NCBI GenBank assembly: GCA_965224595.1
Contig: OZ245058.1
Coordinates: forward strand, 2,418,001 to 2,482,000
Reading direction: 5' to 3'
DNA length: 64,000 bases
DNA from: Aliivibrio_A sp016764915
GTDB taxonomy: Bacteria > Pseudomonadota > Gammaproteobacteria > Enterobacterales > Vibrionaceae
The translations under genes were made by a program, and so were the position numbers. Of this stretch, positions 10,052 to 18,572 are shown in pieces. Below the pieces are notes generated by a model. It saw only the letters and a list, made by a program, of their open reading frames with translations. It was not told the DNA's origin and made no database searches. Numbering within the stretch: position 1 is the first letter of the stretch; each line of letters opens with the position of its first letter.

Positions 10052-10621
10052 CTAGAATGGAATGTCATCATCAAAATCCATAGGTGGCTCATTGTATTGC
10101 TGTTGAGCTTGTTGAGGCGCTTGTGGTTGTACTTTGGGTTGTTGCTGTGGCGGTTGCTGTTTAGCTTGCTGTTGTGGTGCAAAGTTCTGTTGCTGAGCTG
10201 CAGGCTGTTGAGGTTGCCCCCAATTACCTTGCTGCTGCTGACCACCAGCAGCAGGTGCACCTTGACCTTGGCGACCACCAAGCATCTGCATTACACCATT
10301 AAAGCCTTGAACCACAACCTCTGTTGTGTAGCGCTCTTGTCCATTCTGATCTTGCCATTTACGAGTTTGCAATTGACCTTCAATATATACCTGAGATCCT
10401 TTTCGTAAATATTCACCAGCAACTTCAGCTAACTTGCCAAAAAGAGCAACGCGGTGCCACTCAGTTTTTTCACGCTGCTCACCACTACTCTTGTCTTTCC
10501 AAGATTCAGAGGTCGCAATAGTAATATTGGCAACCGCACCACCACTAGGCATGTAACGTATTTCAGGATCATTACCCAAATTGCCAACTAAAATAACTTT
10601 ATTAATGCCACGGCTGGCCAT
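10052..10621 (-). CDS. ssb: Single-stranded DNA-binding protein SSB
   Basis: Homotetrameric ssDNA-binding protein, 189 residues. The OB fold occupies about residues 1-110 (INKVILVGNLGNDPEIRYMP). A Gln/Pro/Gly-rich disordered linker covers about 112-178, and the acidic protein-interaction tip DFDDDIPF is intact at the C-terminus. It has its own terminator downstream. Unlike E. coli, uvrA is not divergent from it but lies 26 kb away. I saw no convincing LexA box immediately upstream. Confidence 0.97.
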   Translation of the reverse strand: MASRGINKVILVGNLGNDPEIRYMPSGGAVANITIATSESWKDKSSGEQREKTEWHRVALFGKLAEVAGEYLRKGSQVYIEGQLQTRKWQDQNGQERYTTEVVVQGFNGVMQMLGGRQGQGAPAAGGQQQQGNWGQPQQPAAQQQNFAPQQQAKQQPPQQQPKVQPQAPQQAQQQYNEPPMDFDDDIPF

Positions 10622-10772
10622 AACGAGCTCCTGAATGATAATAGAATAAGTGCAGCTGTACTGCTACAAATGTAAAACAGTCTGACATTTTAGCATACTC
10701 GCTGTGACTCAAGAAAGAGTAAAACAGAAACATCCATCGCAATTTAGGGAAAATAGCGTTCTGTTATGTTTT

Positions 10773-11942
10773 TTAACTCTTAATTTCAATCGATTGAAAG
10801 CCACTACGCCAAAGAACAAATAGTATAACGAGAAGAACAACAGCAAGAAAATAGATGGCTTGAGCACCATAAAGCTGCATAAGTCCTCCTCCAATGACAC
10901 CGCCAAAGAAAGCCCCTAAAAATTGACTGGTACTATACACCCCTGATGCACTTCCTCTGTAACTATCGGGTGCGATTTTACTTAATAAAGAGGGCATAGA
11001 GGCCTCAAGGTAATTAAAACCTGAAAAGTATAACCAAGCACCAAAACCAATCAACCAAAGTGAACTAGGATTAAAGCCGATGATCATAATACCAACCATT
11101 AGACAAGAGATAGAGATGAGGTTGGTCACTTTTTCATTCCGTTTTCCCAATCGCATTAATATACCCAGAGAGAGGAATGACAATAGAAAAACAGGAAGGT
11201 AAAAGTGCCAGTGATCATCAGCGGCTAAATGATGTGCAGCTAACTGTAATGGCAGTGCAATAAAGAGTGAAGTCATGATGCAGTGAATAACAAAGACCCC
11301 AAAATCCAACTTGAGTAGATTAGAGTTTACAAATACCTTTTTTATTCCAGAAATTTTTACGTCTGCTGCTTTTTTTTCACTTTTATGAACAGGTGTTGGC
11401 ACAACGAAAAGAACCAAGAAAATAGCAATCACAGCCATAATAGCGATAACATAAAATAGTCCAGACAGACCTAAAGTCGCCGCTAAGAAAGGCCCTAGTA
11501 TCATTGAAATTGCAAACGACATACCGATAGATATACCAATAATGGCCATTACCTTGGTACGTTGCTCTGGACGAGTCAGATCCGACGCCAATGCCAACAC
11601 TGCGGCAGCGATAGCGCCCATCCCCTGAATAGCACGACCTAAAGCAACACCATAAATGGAGGTAGATTCTGCAGCAACGATAGAACCTAAAACAAATAAC
11701 AATAGACCAATAATGATTATTGGTTTTCGTCCATATTTATCAGATAACCAGCCTGCCGGTATTTGTAGCAATGCTTGTGTGCATCCATAAGCTCCTATCG
11801 CGATACCAACCCAAGCTAAACTGTATCCATTAAGATCACTTGCATACAACGCTAATACGGGCATCAACATAAATAAGCCAAGCATTCTAAATACAAAGAC
11901 TAAGGCTAATGAGATCGCCGTTGTTCTTTCACCTTTATTCAC
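10773..11942 (-). CDS. MFS transporter, YajR-like drug/H+ antiporter type
   Basis: Twelve-helix major facilitator superfamily protein, 389 residues. The motif-A sequence GWLSDKYGRKP follows helix 2, and the N-terminus (FRMLGLFMLMPVLALYA) matches the YajR/DHA1 exporter group. It lacks the C-terminal cytoplasmic domain that extends E. coli YajR to about 450 residues. Substrate unknown. It diverges from the LuxR-type regulator over a 223-bp intergenic region and lies between ssb and that regulator; its presence there is a local variation on the V. cholerae order. Confidence 0.85.
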   Translation of the reverse strand: MNKGERTTAISLALVFVFRMLGLFMLMPVLALYASDLNGYSLAWVGIAIGAYGCTQALLQIPAGWLSDKYGRKPIIIIGLLLFVLGSIVAAESTSIYGVALGRAIQGMGAIAAAVLALASDLTRPEQRTKVMAIIGISIGMSFAISMILGPFLAATLGLSGLFYVIAIMAVIAIFLVLFVVPTPVHKSEKKAADVKISGIKKVFVNSNLLKLDFGVFVIHCIMTSLFIALPLQLAAHHLAADDHWHFYLPVFLLSFLSLGILMRLGKRNEKVTNLISISCLMVGIMIIGFNPSSLWLIGFGAWLYFSGFNYLEASMPSLLSKIAPDSYRGSASGVYSTSQFLGAFFGGVIGGGLMQLYGAQAIYFLAVVLLVILFVLWRSGFQSIEIKS

Positions 11943-12165
11943 TAATAATTATCTCGTTCATAGAATTCACATCTATATTTTAAATAGATCTCTGGATTTT
12001 ATTGTAAAAAAGCTCACATAGGTCAAATTCTTTAGAGAATCTTCACAAAATACACACAATTGTAATGAGATATTTCTCATAAAAAAACTAAATTCGTATT
12101 CAAAATTACACAACTTTAGTATGATGATAAAATATTAACCAGATGTAAACGGTATCATTTAGATT

Positions 12166-12816
12166 ATGAAAACACTTTCAGCACAGTTAGTTTTGGTCTC
12201 CAATGCCAATTTACAATCGTCAACTCTACTTCACTATCTGCACTCTAAGATTGGCGTAACCATTTCGCTGTTTGATGTATCGAATAACCAACAACCGATT
12301 CCTGCTTTTGTTGAAGAGCGTATCATATTTTTGATTGATCTTACTGCCATAAAAAAGCCCACCGAACTTAACGCCATACTTTTTGAACGCATTAATCAAA
12401 AACAAACCGTATTACTAAATTCCGATCAACCTCTTGAGACAGAAGAATTAATTAGTTGGCCAAACCTCGTTGGTATCTTTCAAAGCACGGACAGAATCGA
12501 AACCGTATCAACAGGATTAGAGAGTATTTTATCGGGTGAAAACTGGCTCTCTCGAAAAGTGTTAGGACAGCTACTCTCTTATTATCAAAATGACTCTAGG
12601 ATGCAAAGTTATCATCCGCCTACTGATATTGAGCTGACCCGCAGAGAAACCGAGATCCTTCAAACGTTAAAAGAGGGAGCGTCCAACCTCGAGATTGCTG
12701 ACAGGTTGTTTATTAGCGAACACACTATAAAATCACACCTATATAACATTTTTAAGAAGCTTGAAGTCCGTAATCGCCTACAAGCCATGGCATGGGCAAA
12801 GCAGCATCTATGCTAA
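12166..12816 (+). CDS. LuxR-family regulator of the VpsT/CsgD/QstR group (qstR position)
   Basis: Transcription regulator of 216 residues: a receiver-like N-terminal domain without an obvious phosphoacceptor pocket, then a C-terminal LuxR/FixJ HTH (LTRRETEILQTLKEGASN to about residue 212). WLSR at residues 127-130 fits the W-[FLM]-[TS]-R motif that binds c-di-GMP in VpsT. The gene's place next to ssb-csrD-msh matches qstR (VC0396) in V. cholerae, which links quorum sensing and TfoX to competence and type VI secretion. The sequence therefore supports either a QstR ortholog or a VpsT-like activator of the adjacent EPS operon; I cannot separate these without an alignment. Left unnamed for that reason. 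Confidence 0.85.
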   Translation: MKTLSAQLVLVSNANLQSSTLLHYLHSKIGVTISLFDVSNNQQPIPAFVEERIIFLIDLTAIKKPTELNAILFERINQKQTVLLNSDQPLETEELISWPNLVGIFQSTDRIETVSTGLESILSGENWLSRKVLGQLLSYYQNDSRMQSYHPPTDIELTRRETEILQTLKEGASNLEIADRLFISEHTIKSHLYNIFKKLEVRNRLQAMAWAKQHLC

Positions 12817-13009
12817 ATCAGTCCTTTACTGGTACTTTTCAGTGCTTAACACCTAATTCTTTGATGGTACTAACTCATAATAATTATTAATATTTCATTC
12901 TTTAACCCTCCAAAATAAATATATAAAAAAAATACAATACTCGCTCTAAAAAATGTAATAGAGATATGCCTAAATAGAAGTTGCTCTTCAACCTATTTTA
13001 GTCATATTT

Positions 13010-13050
13010 CATAGCGCGGTGGGAGCTTAACCTACTGGCGGTAGCGTGCT
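13010..13050 (+). promoter_or_regulatory. JUMPstart sequence with ops element (RfaH recruitment)
   Basis: The leader of the EPS operon contains a JUMPstart-like stretch beginning CATAGCGCGGTGGGAGCTTAA and ending in the ops core GGCGGTAGCGTG at 13037-13048, an exact match to the conserved ops consensus. In enterobacteria and vibrios ops pauses RNA polymerase so that RfaH can load and carry transcription through long polysaccharide operons. It lies about 30 bases before the first gene. It directly supports 13080-30850 as one long, RfaH-dependent transcript. Confidence 0.9.
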
Positions 13051-13079
13051 TCATTGTAAATTAAATCTAGGGATAGATG

Positions 13080-14480
13080 ATGCCAAACAAAGGATTGATC
13101 AAATCACACGAAATGGAGTTCGGATTCCTCTATCGTCTCACCGATATCCTTTTTATTGCTATGTCTTTGTATGTAGTAACCTCTTCGATTTTAAACACTT
13201 TCACAAAAGACTATCTTTTAGTCGGCACTTTGGCTGTCTTAAGTTTTATGCTTGCAGCTGAAAGCTCTAATCTATACCGCTCTTGGCGTGTCAGTACCTT
13301 TAAAGATCACATTGTAGCAACCCTCATTCCTTGGTTCTTTAGTGCCGTCATTATTCTATCTGTTGGTTACTTTACTAAAACCAGCGAGATGTACTCTCGT
13401 CTAGTGATTGGTAGCTGGTTTGTCAGTACTCCCATTATACTCATTGGCTGGAGATACCTGTTTAAACTACTTTTAAAAACAATGAGAAAACGAGGCTTTA
13501 ACTCCCGCAAAGCGATCATTATTGGCGTTACAGATAACGGTATCGCCTTAGCGAAAGAGTTAGAAAGAAAAAAAGGGTTAGGCATTGAGTTTGTTGGGTT
13601 TTATGATGAACGCACACCTGACCGGCTACCAGAATCCGTTAACGCGCCACTATTAGGTAACGTCGAAGATGCTTTAGAGCGAGCAAAAAGCGGAGATGTG
13701 GAACATGTGTATATTGCAATGCCCATGCACGCTAACCAGAGAATCACAAAGTTCATATCTCAATTTTCGAACACGACTGCCAATACCTATTTAGTGCCCG
13801 ACTTTTTAACCTATAACTTACTGCACTCTAGATGGCACCATGTCGGTAACATCCATACCTTAAGCGTACATGACACACCGTTTAATGGCCTGACTACTTG
13901 GGTAAAACGAGCAGAAGATATCGTTCTCTCATGCATAATTCTCGCCTTTATTTTCCCAGTGCTTGTCATCATTGCTGCAGGTGTGAAAATGTCCTCTGCA
14001 GGCCCCGTGCTTTTTAAACAAGACCGATATGGCCTTGATGGTAGAAAAATTAAAGTGTGGAAATTCCGTTCTATGCGCTCTATGGATAACGGCAGTGTCG
14101 TCAAGCAGGCGACCAAAAATGACCCGAGAGTCACACCATTTGGCGCATTTATTCGCCGTACCTCCCTTGATGAGCTGCCACAATTTATTAATGTACTACA
14201 AGGACGGATGTCTATTGTAGGCCCAAGACCACATGCAGTGGCACACAATGAAGAGTATCGTTCAATTGTTGATCGATATATGTTAAGACACAAAGTTAAA
14301 CCTGGTATCACAGGCTGGGCTCAGATTAATGGGTACCGTGGTGAAACAGATACTTTAGACAAAATGGAAAAACGTGTTGAGTTTGATCTTGCGTACATTC
14401 AAAGTTGGTCTTTATGGATGGACATTAAGATCGTATTTTTAACTATTTTCAAAGGATTCGTAAGCAAAACTGCTTACTAA
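13080..14480 (+). CDS. Undecaprenyl-phosphate hexose phosphotransferase (VpsL/WcaJ-like)
   Basis: Polyisoprenyl-phosphate sugar-1-phosphate transferase that starts EPS repeat-unit synthesis on undecaprenyl phosphate. Four N-terminal hydrophobic helices, a CoA-binding-like Rossmann segment (KAIIIGVTDNGIALAKELER), a further membrane helix (about residues 283-303) and the C-terminal catalytic bac_transf domain (KVWKFRSMRSM; RRTSLDELPQFINVL; GRMSIVGPRPHAV) are all present. The substrate is probably UDP-glucose or UDP-galactose, by family. Start: tandem ATGs lie at 13077 and 13080; AGGGA is better spaced for 13080. First gene after the ops site; corresponds in order to vpsL. Confidence 0.92.
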   Translation: MPNKGLIKSHEMEFGFLYRLTDILFIAMSLYVVTSSILNTFTKDYLLVGTLAVLSFMLAAESSNLYRSWRVSTFKDHIVATLIPWFFSAVIILSVGYFTKTSEMYSRLVIGSWFVSTPIILIGWRYLFKLLLKTMRKRGFNSRKAIIIGVTDNGIALAKELERKKGLGIEFVGFYDERTPDRLPESVNAPLLGNVEDALERAKSGDVEHVYIAMPMHANQRITKFISQFSNTTANTYLVPDFLTYNLLHSRWHHVGNIHTLSVHDTPFNGLTTWVKRAEDIVLSCIILAFIFPVLVIIAAGVKMSSAGPVLFKQDRYGLDGRKIKVWKFRSMRSMDNGSVVKQATKNDPRVTPFGAFIRRTSLDELPQFINVLQGRMSIVGPRPHAVAHNEEYRSIVDRYMLRHKVKPGITGWAQINGYRGETDTLDKMEKRVEFDLAYIQSWSLWMDIKIVFLTIFKGFVSKTAY

Positions 14481-14495
14481 AACAGGGCCCCAAGG

Positions 14496-15725
14496 ATGAC
14501 ACAGACAACTCGAGTAATCTTCTTTGCTCTACCTATTTTCGCTATATCTTTTCCCTCTATAGCCGTTGAACCAACACCTTATATCACCGAGTCCGGCATT
14601 GAAATTCAACCCGTATTAGTGACCTCTTACCAATACAACGATAACATTACGCATGTTTCAGAAGCTGAGCAGCCAATATCTTCACCACTCCTAGAAGTCA
14701 CCCCGGGTCTTGCACTAAAAGCTGAGCGTGGAGAGAATATATTTGAGCTTAAATACTCATTAACAAGTGGCTCATATAGTGACAGCAGCGATGATGATTT
14801 TGTTGATCACAAATTTGCCAGCAACAATTTTCTACGCTTCAACTTAAGACACGCGCTGCAGTTTGATTACTCATACTTTTACCTACACGAAGATCGTGGT
14901 ATTGGTTTGGCCGCTGGTGATACGAACTCAACGGCGATTAGTGAGCCATTACGTTATGACTCACATCATATCAATACCATTTATGTCTATGGCGCAGATG
15001 ACGCAAAAGGGCGAATTGAAGCCTCACTTGGTTACAGTAATCGAACGTATAAAAACTATCGTAATATTACCGGTATTAATGCCTATCAAAGTTCAAAATT
15101 TAACGACTTTGATGAAATGCGCTATGACCTAACTTTTTATTACAATGTGCTTCCCAACAGTGATTTGATTTTTGAAATTGAGAAACTTGATCGCCGTTAT
15201 GATTATGTTTTTGAAGACTTTGTTGAACAAGATAATAATACCTACTTCTACTACATTGGTGCTCAGTGGGATATTACAGGCAAAACAAAAGGCTCAATAA
15301 AATTAGGTTACCAAGATAAACAATTTCAAGACTCTCGAAGAGAAGATTTTGGTGGATTCAGTTGGAAAGCCGCTTTGGAGTGGACCCCTTCTGATCACTC
15401 AACGGTTATATTTACCTCATCACAGGTTGCCAAAGACCCAGATCAAGCCGGTGATTATGTCAATGAAACACGCTACCAAGCAAGTTGGAAGAACTATTGG
15501 TTACCACTTGTTTACAGCAATATTAACATGCAAAAAATTGATGAAGATTACACTGGTGATTCGAGAACAGAAGATACTGTCGCAGCTGGCATTACGCTCG
15601 GGTATGAGATGAAAGAGTGGGTTGATCTCTCTATTGGTTGGAAAGTAGAAGATAAAGACTCTACTAAGGCGACATACAGTTATAAGCAAAACATTTGGAC
15701 AATTAATGCTAACATTGCCTTTTAA
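14496..15725 (+). CDS. Outer-membrane beta-barrel EPS protein (VpsM-like)
   Basis: Exported protein of 409 residues with a signal peptide (about residues 1-24, ending SIAVEP) and then continuous alternating beta-strand sequence with aromatic girdle residues, as in outer-membrane barrels. The last residues (IWTINANIAF) end in phenylalanine, the usual BAM-recognition signature. In the V. cholerae vps-II operon an outer-membrane protein, VpsM, occupies the same position between the initiating transferase and the Wza-like export protein. A role in polymer passage across the outer membrane is inferred from position. Confidence 0.8.
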   Translation: MTQTTRVIFFALPIFAISFPSIAVEPTPYITESGIEIQPVLVTSYQYNDNITHVSEAEQPISSPLLEVTPGLALKAERGENIFELKYSLTSGSYSDSSDDDFVDHKFASNNFLRFNLRHALQFDYSYFYLHEDRGIGLAAGDTNSTAISEPLRYDSHHINTIYVYGADDAKGRIEASLGYSNRTYKNYRNITGINAYQSSKFNDFDEMRYDLTFYYNVLPNSDLIFEIEKLDRRYDYVFEDFVEQDNNTYFYYIGAQWDITGKTKGSIKLGYQDKQFQDSRREDFGGFSWKAALEWTPSDHSTVIFTSSQVAKDPDQAGDYVNETRYQASWKNYWLPLVYSNINMQKIDEDYTGDSRTEDTVAAGITLGYEMKEWVDLSIGWKVEDKDSTKATYSYKQNIWTINANIAF

Positions 15726-15748
15726 TCATACTCTTGGAGTTGTGCGTA

Positions 15749-16291
15749 GTGATTAGTCACATAAAAACATTTTCTCTCTTTTTACTATTATCACTCGGCA
15801 GCAATTTTTTTGCGGCGGCAGAGGAATTTGAAAATACCTATCAGTTAGGTCCTGGTGATAAAATACAGATAAATGTTTACGGCGAAGCTGATTTATCAAT
15901 TAATGAACTATTAATCAATTCGAGTGGCACTTTTGATTTTCCCTATTTAGGGCAACTGACTGCAAAAGGAAAAACGCTGCAGCAACTTAAAGCAAAGATC
16001 CAAAGCGGGCTAAAAGGAGACTATCTTATCACCCCCAAAGTGATGGTTAACATCCTTAGTTTTCGACAGATTTATATCAATGGTGAAGTAAAAAAACCTG
16101 GTGGTTATGAGTACCAGCCAGGGTTAACAATAGAAAAAGCCATTGCTCTAGCGGGTGGTTTCACCGATAGAGCATCAAGAAGTGCTATAAACATCACCAA
16201 AGCGGCTAAAGACAGCAAAGAAATAAAAGGGAAGCTCAGTACAAAAGTATCTCCAGGCGATATTATCGTCATTGAACAGAGCTTCTTTTAA
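15749..16291 (+). CDS. Polysaccharide export protein, Poly_export/SLBB (VpsN-like, short Wza type)
   Basis: Periplasmic polysaccharide export protein. After a signal peptide (FLLLSLGSNFFAAAEE) comes the Poly_export domain (YQLGPGDKIQINVYGEADLS) and one SLBB domain (IYINGEVKKPGGYEYQPG). It is only about 180 residues, so it lacks the extra SLBB repeats and C-terminal amphipathic helix with which Wza crosses the outer membrane. That fits a system in which a separate barrel (the preceding gene) forms the pore. A TTG start exists at 15734, but GGAG at 15736-15739 is ideally spaced for the GTG at 15749. Confidence 0.9.
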   Translation: MISHIKTFSLFLLLSLGSNFFAAAEEFENTYQLGPGDKIQINVYGEADLSINELLINSSGTFDFPYLGQLTAKGKTLQQLKAKIQSGLKGDYLITPKVMVNILSFRQIYINGEVKKPGGYEYQPGLTIEKAIALAGGFTDRASRSAINITKAAKDSKEIKGKLSTKVSPGDIIVIEQSFF

Positions 16292-16328
16292 TTAATTTAC
16301 ACATAACGAAAAAATTAGGCTATTAATC

Positions 16329-18545
16329 ATGCTGTTTACATCTCCAGACGATCTGAAAGTCAAAGACGAAGTGATTGATTTCGGAAAATATATCACCTCA
16401 CTAAAAAAGCATTGGCTTTTCATTTCACTATTTACTTTTTTATGTACTGCTATATCAATTCTTGTTGTTCTATCTATCACGCCATCTTATAAAGCTACAG
16501 CGACCATTTTAATTGAAGCAAATCAAAGGAAAGCGGTTTCAATCGAGGAAATAGTCGGCATTGATAGTAGCAAAAAAGAGTATTACGCCACCCAATATGA
16601 GATTTTAAAATCAAATAAAGTTGCTGAAAAAGTCATCCTTAAACTCAATTTAGCCGCTTTACCTGAGTTTAATGGTCAAAACAATGACAGCCCATCATTG
16701 ATACAAAATCTAAAAAAGCAGATCAAAGCACTACCGCTTGTAAAAGCATATCTACCTGAAGCACCTATAGCTTCAGATGAGCAAAAACAAATATCATTAA
16801 AACAAAAAATACTAATTAACTTCAAAAGTAAACTTTCTATCTCCCCAATTAAGAATACACAGTTGGTTAAAATCACTTTTGAGTCTACAGATCCAAAATT
16901 AGCCTCTAACATTGCTAACGAGATCGGGGCTGCCTTTATAGAAAATAATTTAGAATCACGGTTATCGGTCACTAAACAAGCTTCCAATTGGATTACTTCA
17001 CGCCTCCAAGAGTTAAAATTAGAGCTTGTGAACTCAGAACAACAACTAACAACATATTTAAAAAGTGAAAAACTAATAGATGATAGTGGTATTGATAGCT
17101 TAACCAGTACAGAGCTCAACAACCTTACCAATAGACTATCTAGAGCAACAGAACGCACAGTGGCTGCAGAGTCGCTTTATGAATCGCTTCTTCAAAATAA
17201 AAATGCTGAACTCTCGACTTTAGTATCAATATCAGAGATCTCCAACCACCCTCAAATCAGAGATATCCGAAAAGCAGAAATTGACATAAAAAAGCAGGTT
17301 AATGAATTATCAAAACGTTATGGTCCAAAACATGACAAAATGATACGAGCACAAGCTCAACTGAAATCCATACAGAAACAGACAAATAAAATCATTACCG
17401 AACTTGCTAAAGGGATTGAAAAAGAGCTTCAAAGCGCACGTCGTCAACAAGCTTCAATAAAACGAGAGCTCATAAATAAAAAAGATGAATTTCAGAAACT
17501 TGCGATCAAAAAGAACCGTTTCTACAGCTTAAAAAGAGAAGTTGATACCAATACCCAACTCTACAATATGTTTTTAACCCGCCAAAAAGAGACTTCCGCG
17601 ACCAGCGATTTTAATTCTGCTAATGCCCGGTTCACAGACGATGCCTTAATTCCACTTGAAGCGGCAGCCCCAAAAAAGAAAAAATTAGTTATCGGTGCCA
17701 TGCTGGCTAGTTTACTGTTTGCGATGGTCATGAGCATATTGATTGACTCTCTAAAAAACACCATTGAATCTGCAAAGGATTTTGAGAATAAATTTGGTTT
17801 ATTACCTTTAGGCGACATTCCAACAATTCGAAATAAAAAGTTCAAAAATAAGCCCTTAGATAACACTTTGTTTTTTGATGCCAACGAACATGCTTTTAGT
17901 GAATCCATTCGCTCTATCAGAACCTCTTTATTGATGAAGTTAGTCAATTCGAAACGAAAAAGAGTCAGCATTACGTCGTCTATTCCTGGAGAAGGTAAAA
18001 CAACCACTTCAATCAACATTGCTATGTCATTAGCAAAAATGGAAAAAGTGATACTTATTGATTGTGACTTAAGAAAACCATCGGTTGCCGAACGTTTTGG
18101 ATTGAACAAAAATCAGCAAGGACTGACTAATCATCTATTAATGGGGGCAGAGCTTGAAGATTGTTTATATCATGATGAAAACTCAGGTCTAATTATATTA
18201 CCAGCTGGCATGTTATCACCCAATCCTCAAGAGTTATTAAGCTCTGTTAAGTTCAAAGCCTTATTGGAGAAGTTAGAACAACAAGTTGATAGGATTATTT
18301 TAGATACCCCACCCACGCTTGCAGTGAGTGACTCATTAGTAATCAGTAAATTAGCTGGCGCTGCGGTAATTGTAATCAAGGCTGATAACACTAAAATCCC
18401 ACAGATACAAAGCACCATATCGAGAATGATCCAGCATGATATCTCAATAGATGGGCTGATTATCAATCAAATAAGCCGTACAAGTGCTAACAGTGATCAT
18501 GGATATGGCCAATACGGTCAATATTATCAATCAACTGAATCATAA
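16329..18545 (+). CDS. Wzc-like co-polymerase and BY-kinase (VpsO-like)
   Basis: Inner-membrane polysaccharide co-polymerase and tyrosine autokinase, 738 residues. A Wzz domain begins after a short cytoplasmic start, with a first membrane helix at about residues 35-55 and a second at about 455-475. A long periplasmic coiled-coil region lies between. The cytoplasmic BY-kinase follows: Walker A SSIPGEGKTT near residue 550, Walker A' VILIDCDLRKP, Walker B IILDTPP, and a C-terminal Tyr cluster (GYGQYGQYYQ) that is the autophosphorylation site. It controls chain length and export together with the preceding export protein. Full length. Confidence 0.93.
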   Translation: MLFTSPDDLKVKDEVIDFGKYITSLKKHWLFISLFTFLCTAISILVVLSITPSYKATATILIEANQRKAVSIEEIVGIDSSKKEYYATQYEILKSNKVAEKVILKLNLAALPEFNGQNNDSPSLIQNLKKQIKALPLVKAYLPEAPIASDEQKQISLKQKILINFKSKLSISPIKNTQLVKITFESTDPKLASNIANEIGAAFIENNLESRLSVTKQASNWITSRLQELKLELVNSEQQLTTYLKSEKLIDDSGIDSLTSTELNNLTNRLSRATERTVAAESLYESLLQNKNAELSTLVSISEISNHPQIRDIRKAEIDIKKQVNELSKRYGPKHDKMIRAQAQLKSIQKQTNKIITELAKGIEKELQSARRQQASIKRELINKKDEFQKLAIKKNRFYSLKREVDTNTQLYNMFLTRQKETSATSDFNSANARFTDDALIPLEAAAPKKKKLVIGAMLASLLFAMVMSILIDSLKNTIESAKDFENKFGLLPLGDIPTIRNKKFKNKPLDNTLFFDANEHAFSESIRSIRTSLLMKLVNSKRKRVSITSSIPGEGKTTTSINIAMSLAKMEKVILIDCDLRKPSVAERFGLNKNQQGLTNHLLMGAELEDCLYHDENSGLIILPAGMLSPNPQELLSSVKFKALLEKLEQQVDRIILDTPPTLAVSDSLVISKLAGAAVIVIKADNTKIPQIQSTISRMIQHDISIDGLIINQISRTSANSDHGYGQYGQYYQSTES

Positions 18546-18572
18546 AATAATTCGCTTTAAAGAGACCATAAA

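Noticed and set aside
10030..10281. 83-codon minus-strand frame inside ssb
   Set aside because: Shifted frame of the Gln-rich linker of SSB; the real frame ends in DFDDDIPF.
10097..10408. 103-codon frame antisense to ssb
   Set aside because: Leu/Arg-rich product is the antisense image of the Gln/Pro-rich SSB linker.
10622..10700. LexA box upstream of ssb
   Set aside because: CTG and CAG half sites are present but the spacing (CTG-N14-CAG) does not fit the N10 spacing of the SOS box.
13811..14311. 166-codon minus-strand frame under the initiating transferase
   Set aside because: Shadow of a strongly conserved plus-strand gene.
17561..18109. 182-codon minus-strand frame under the Wzc-like gene
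   Set aside because: Shadow of the kinase domain coding strand; no support of its own.
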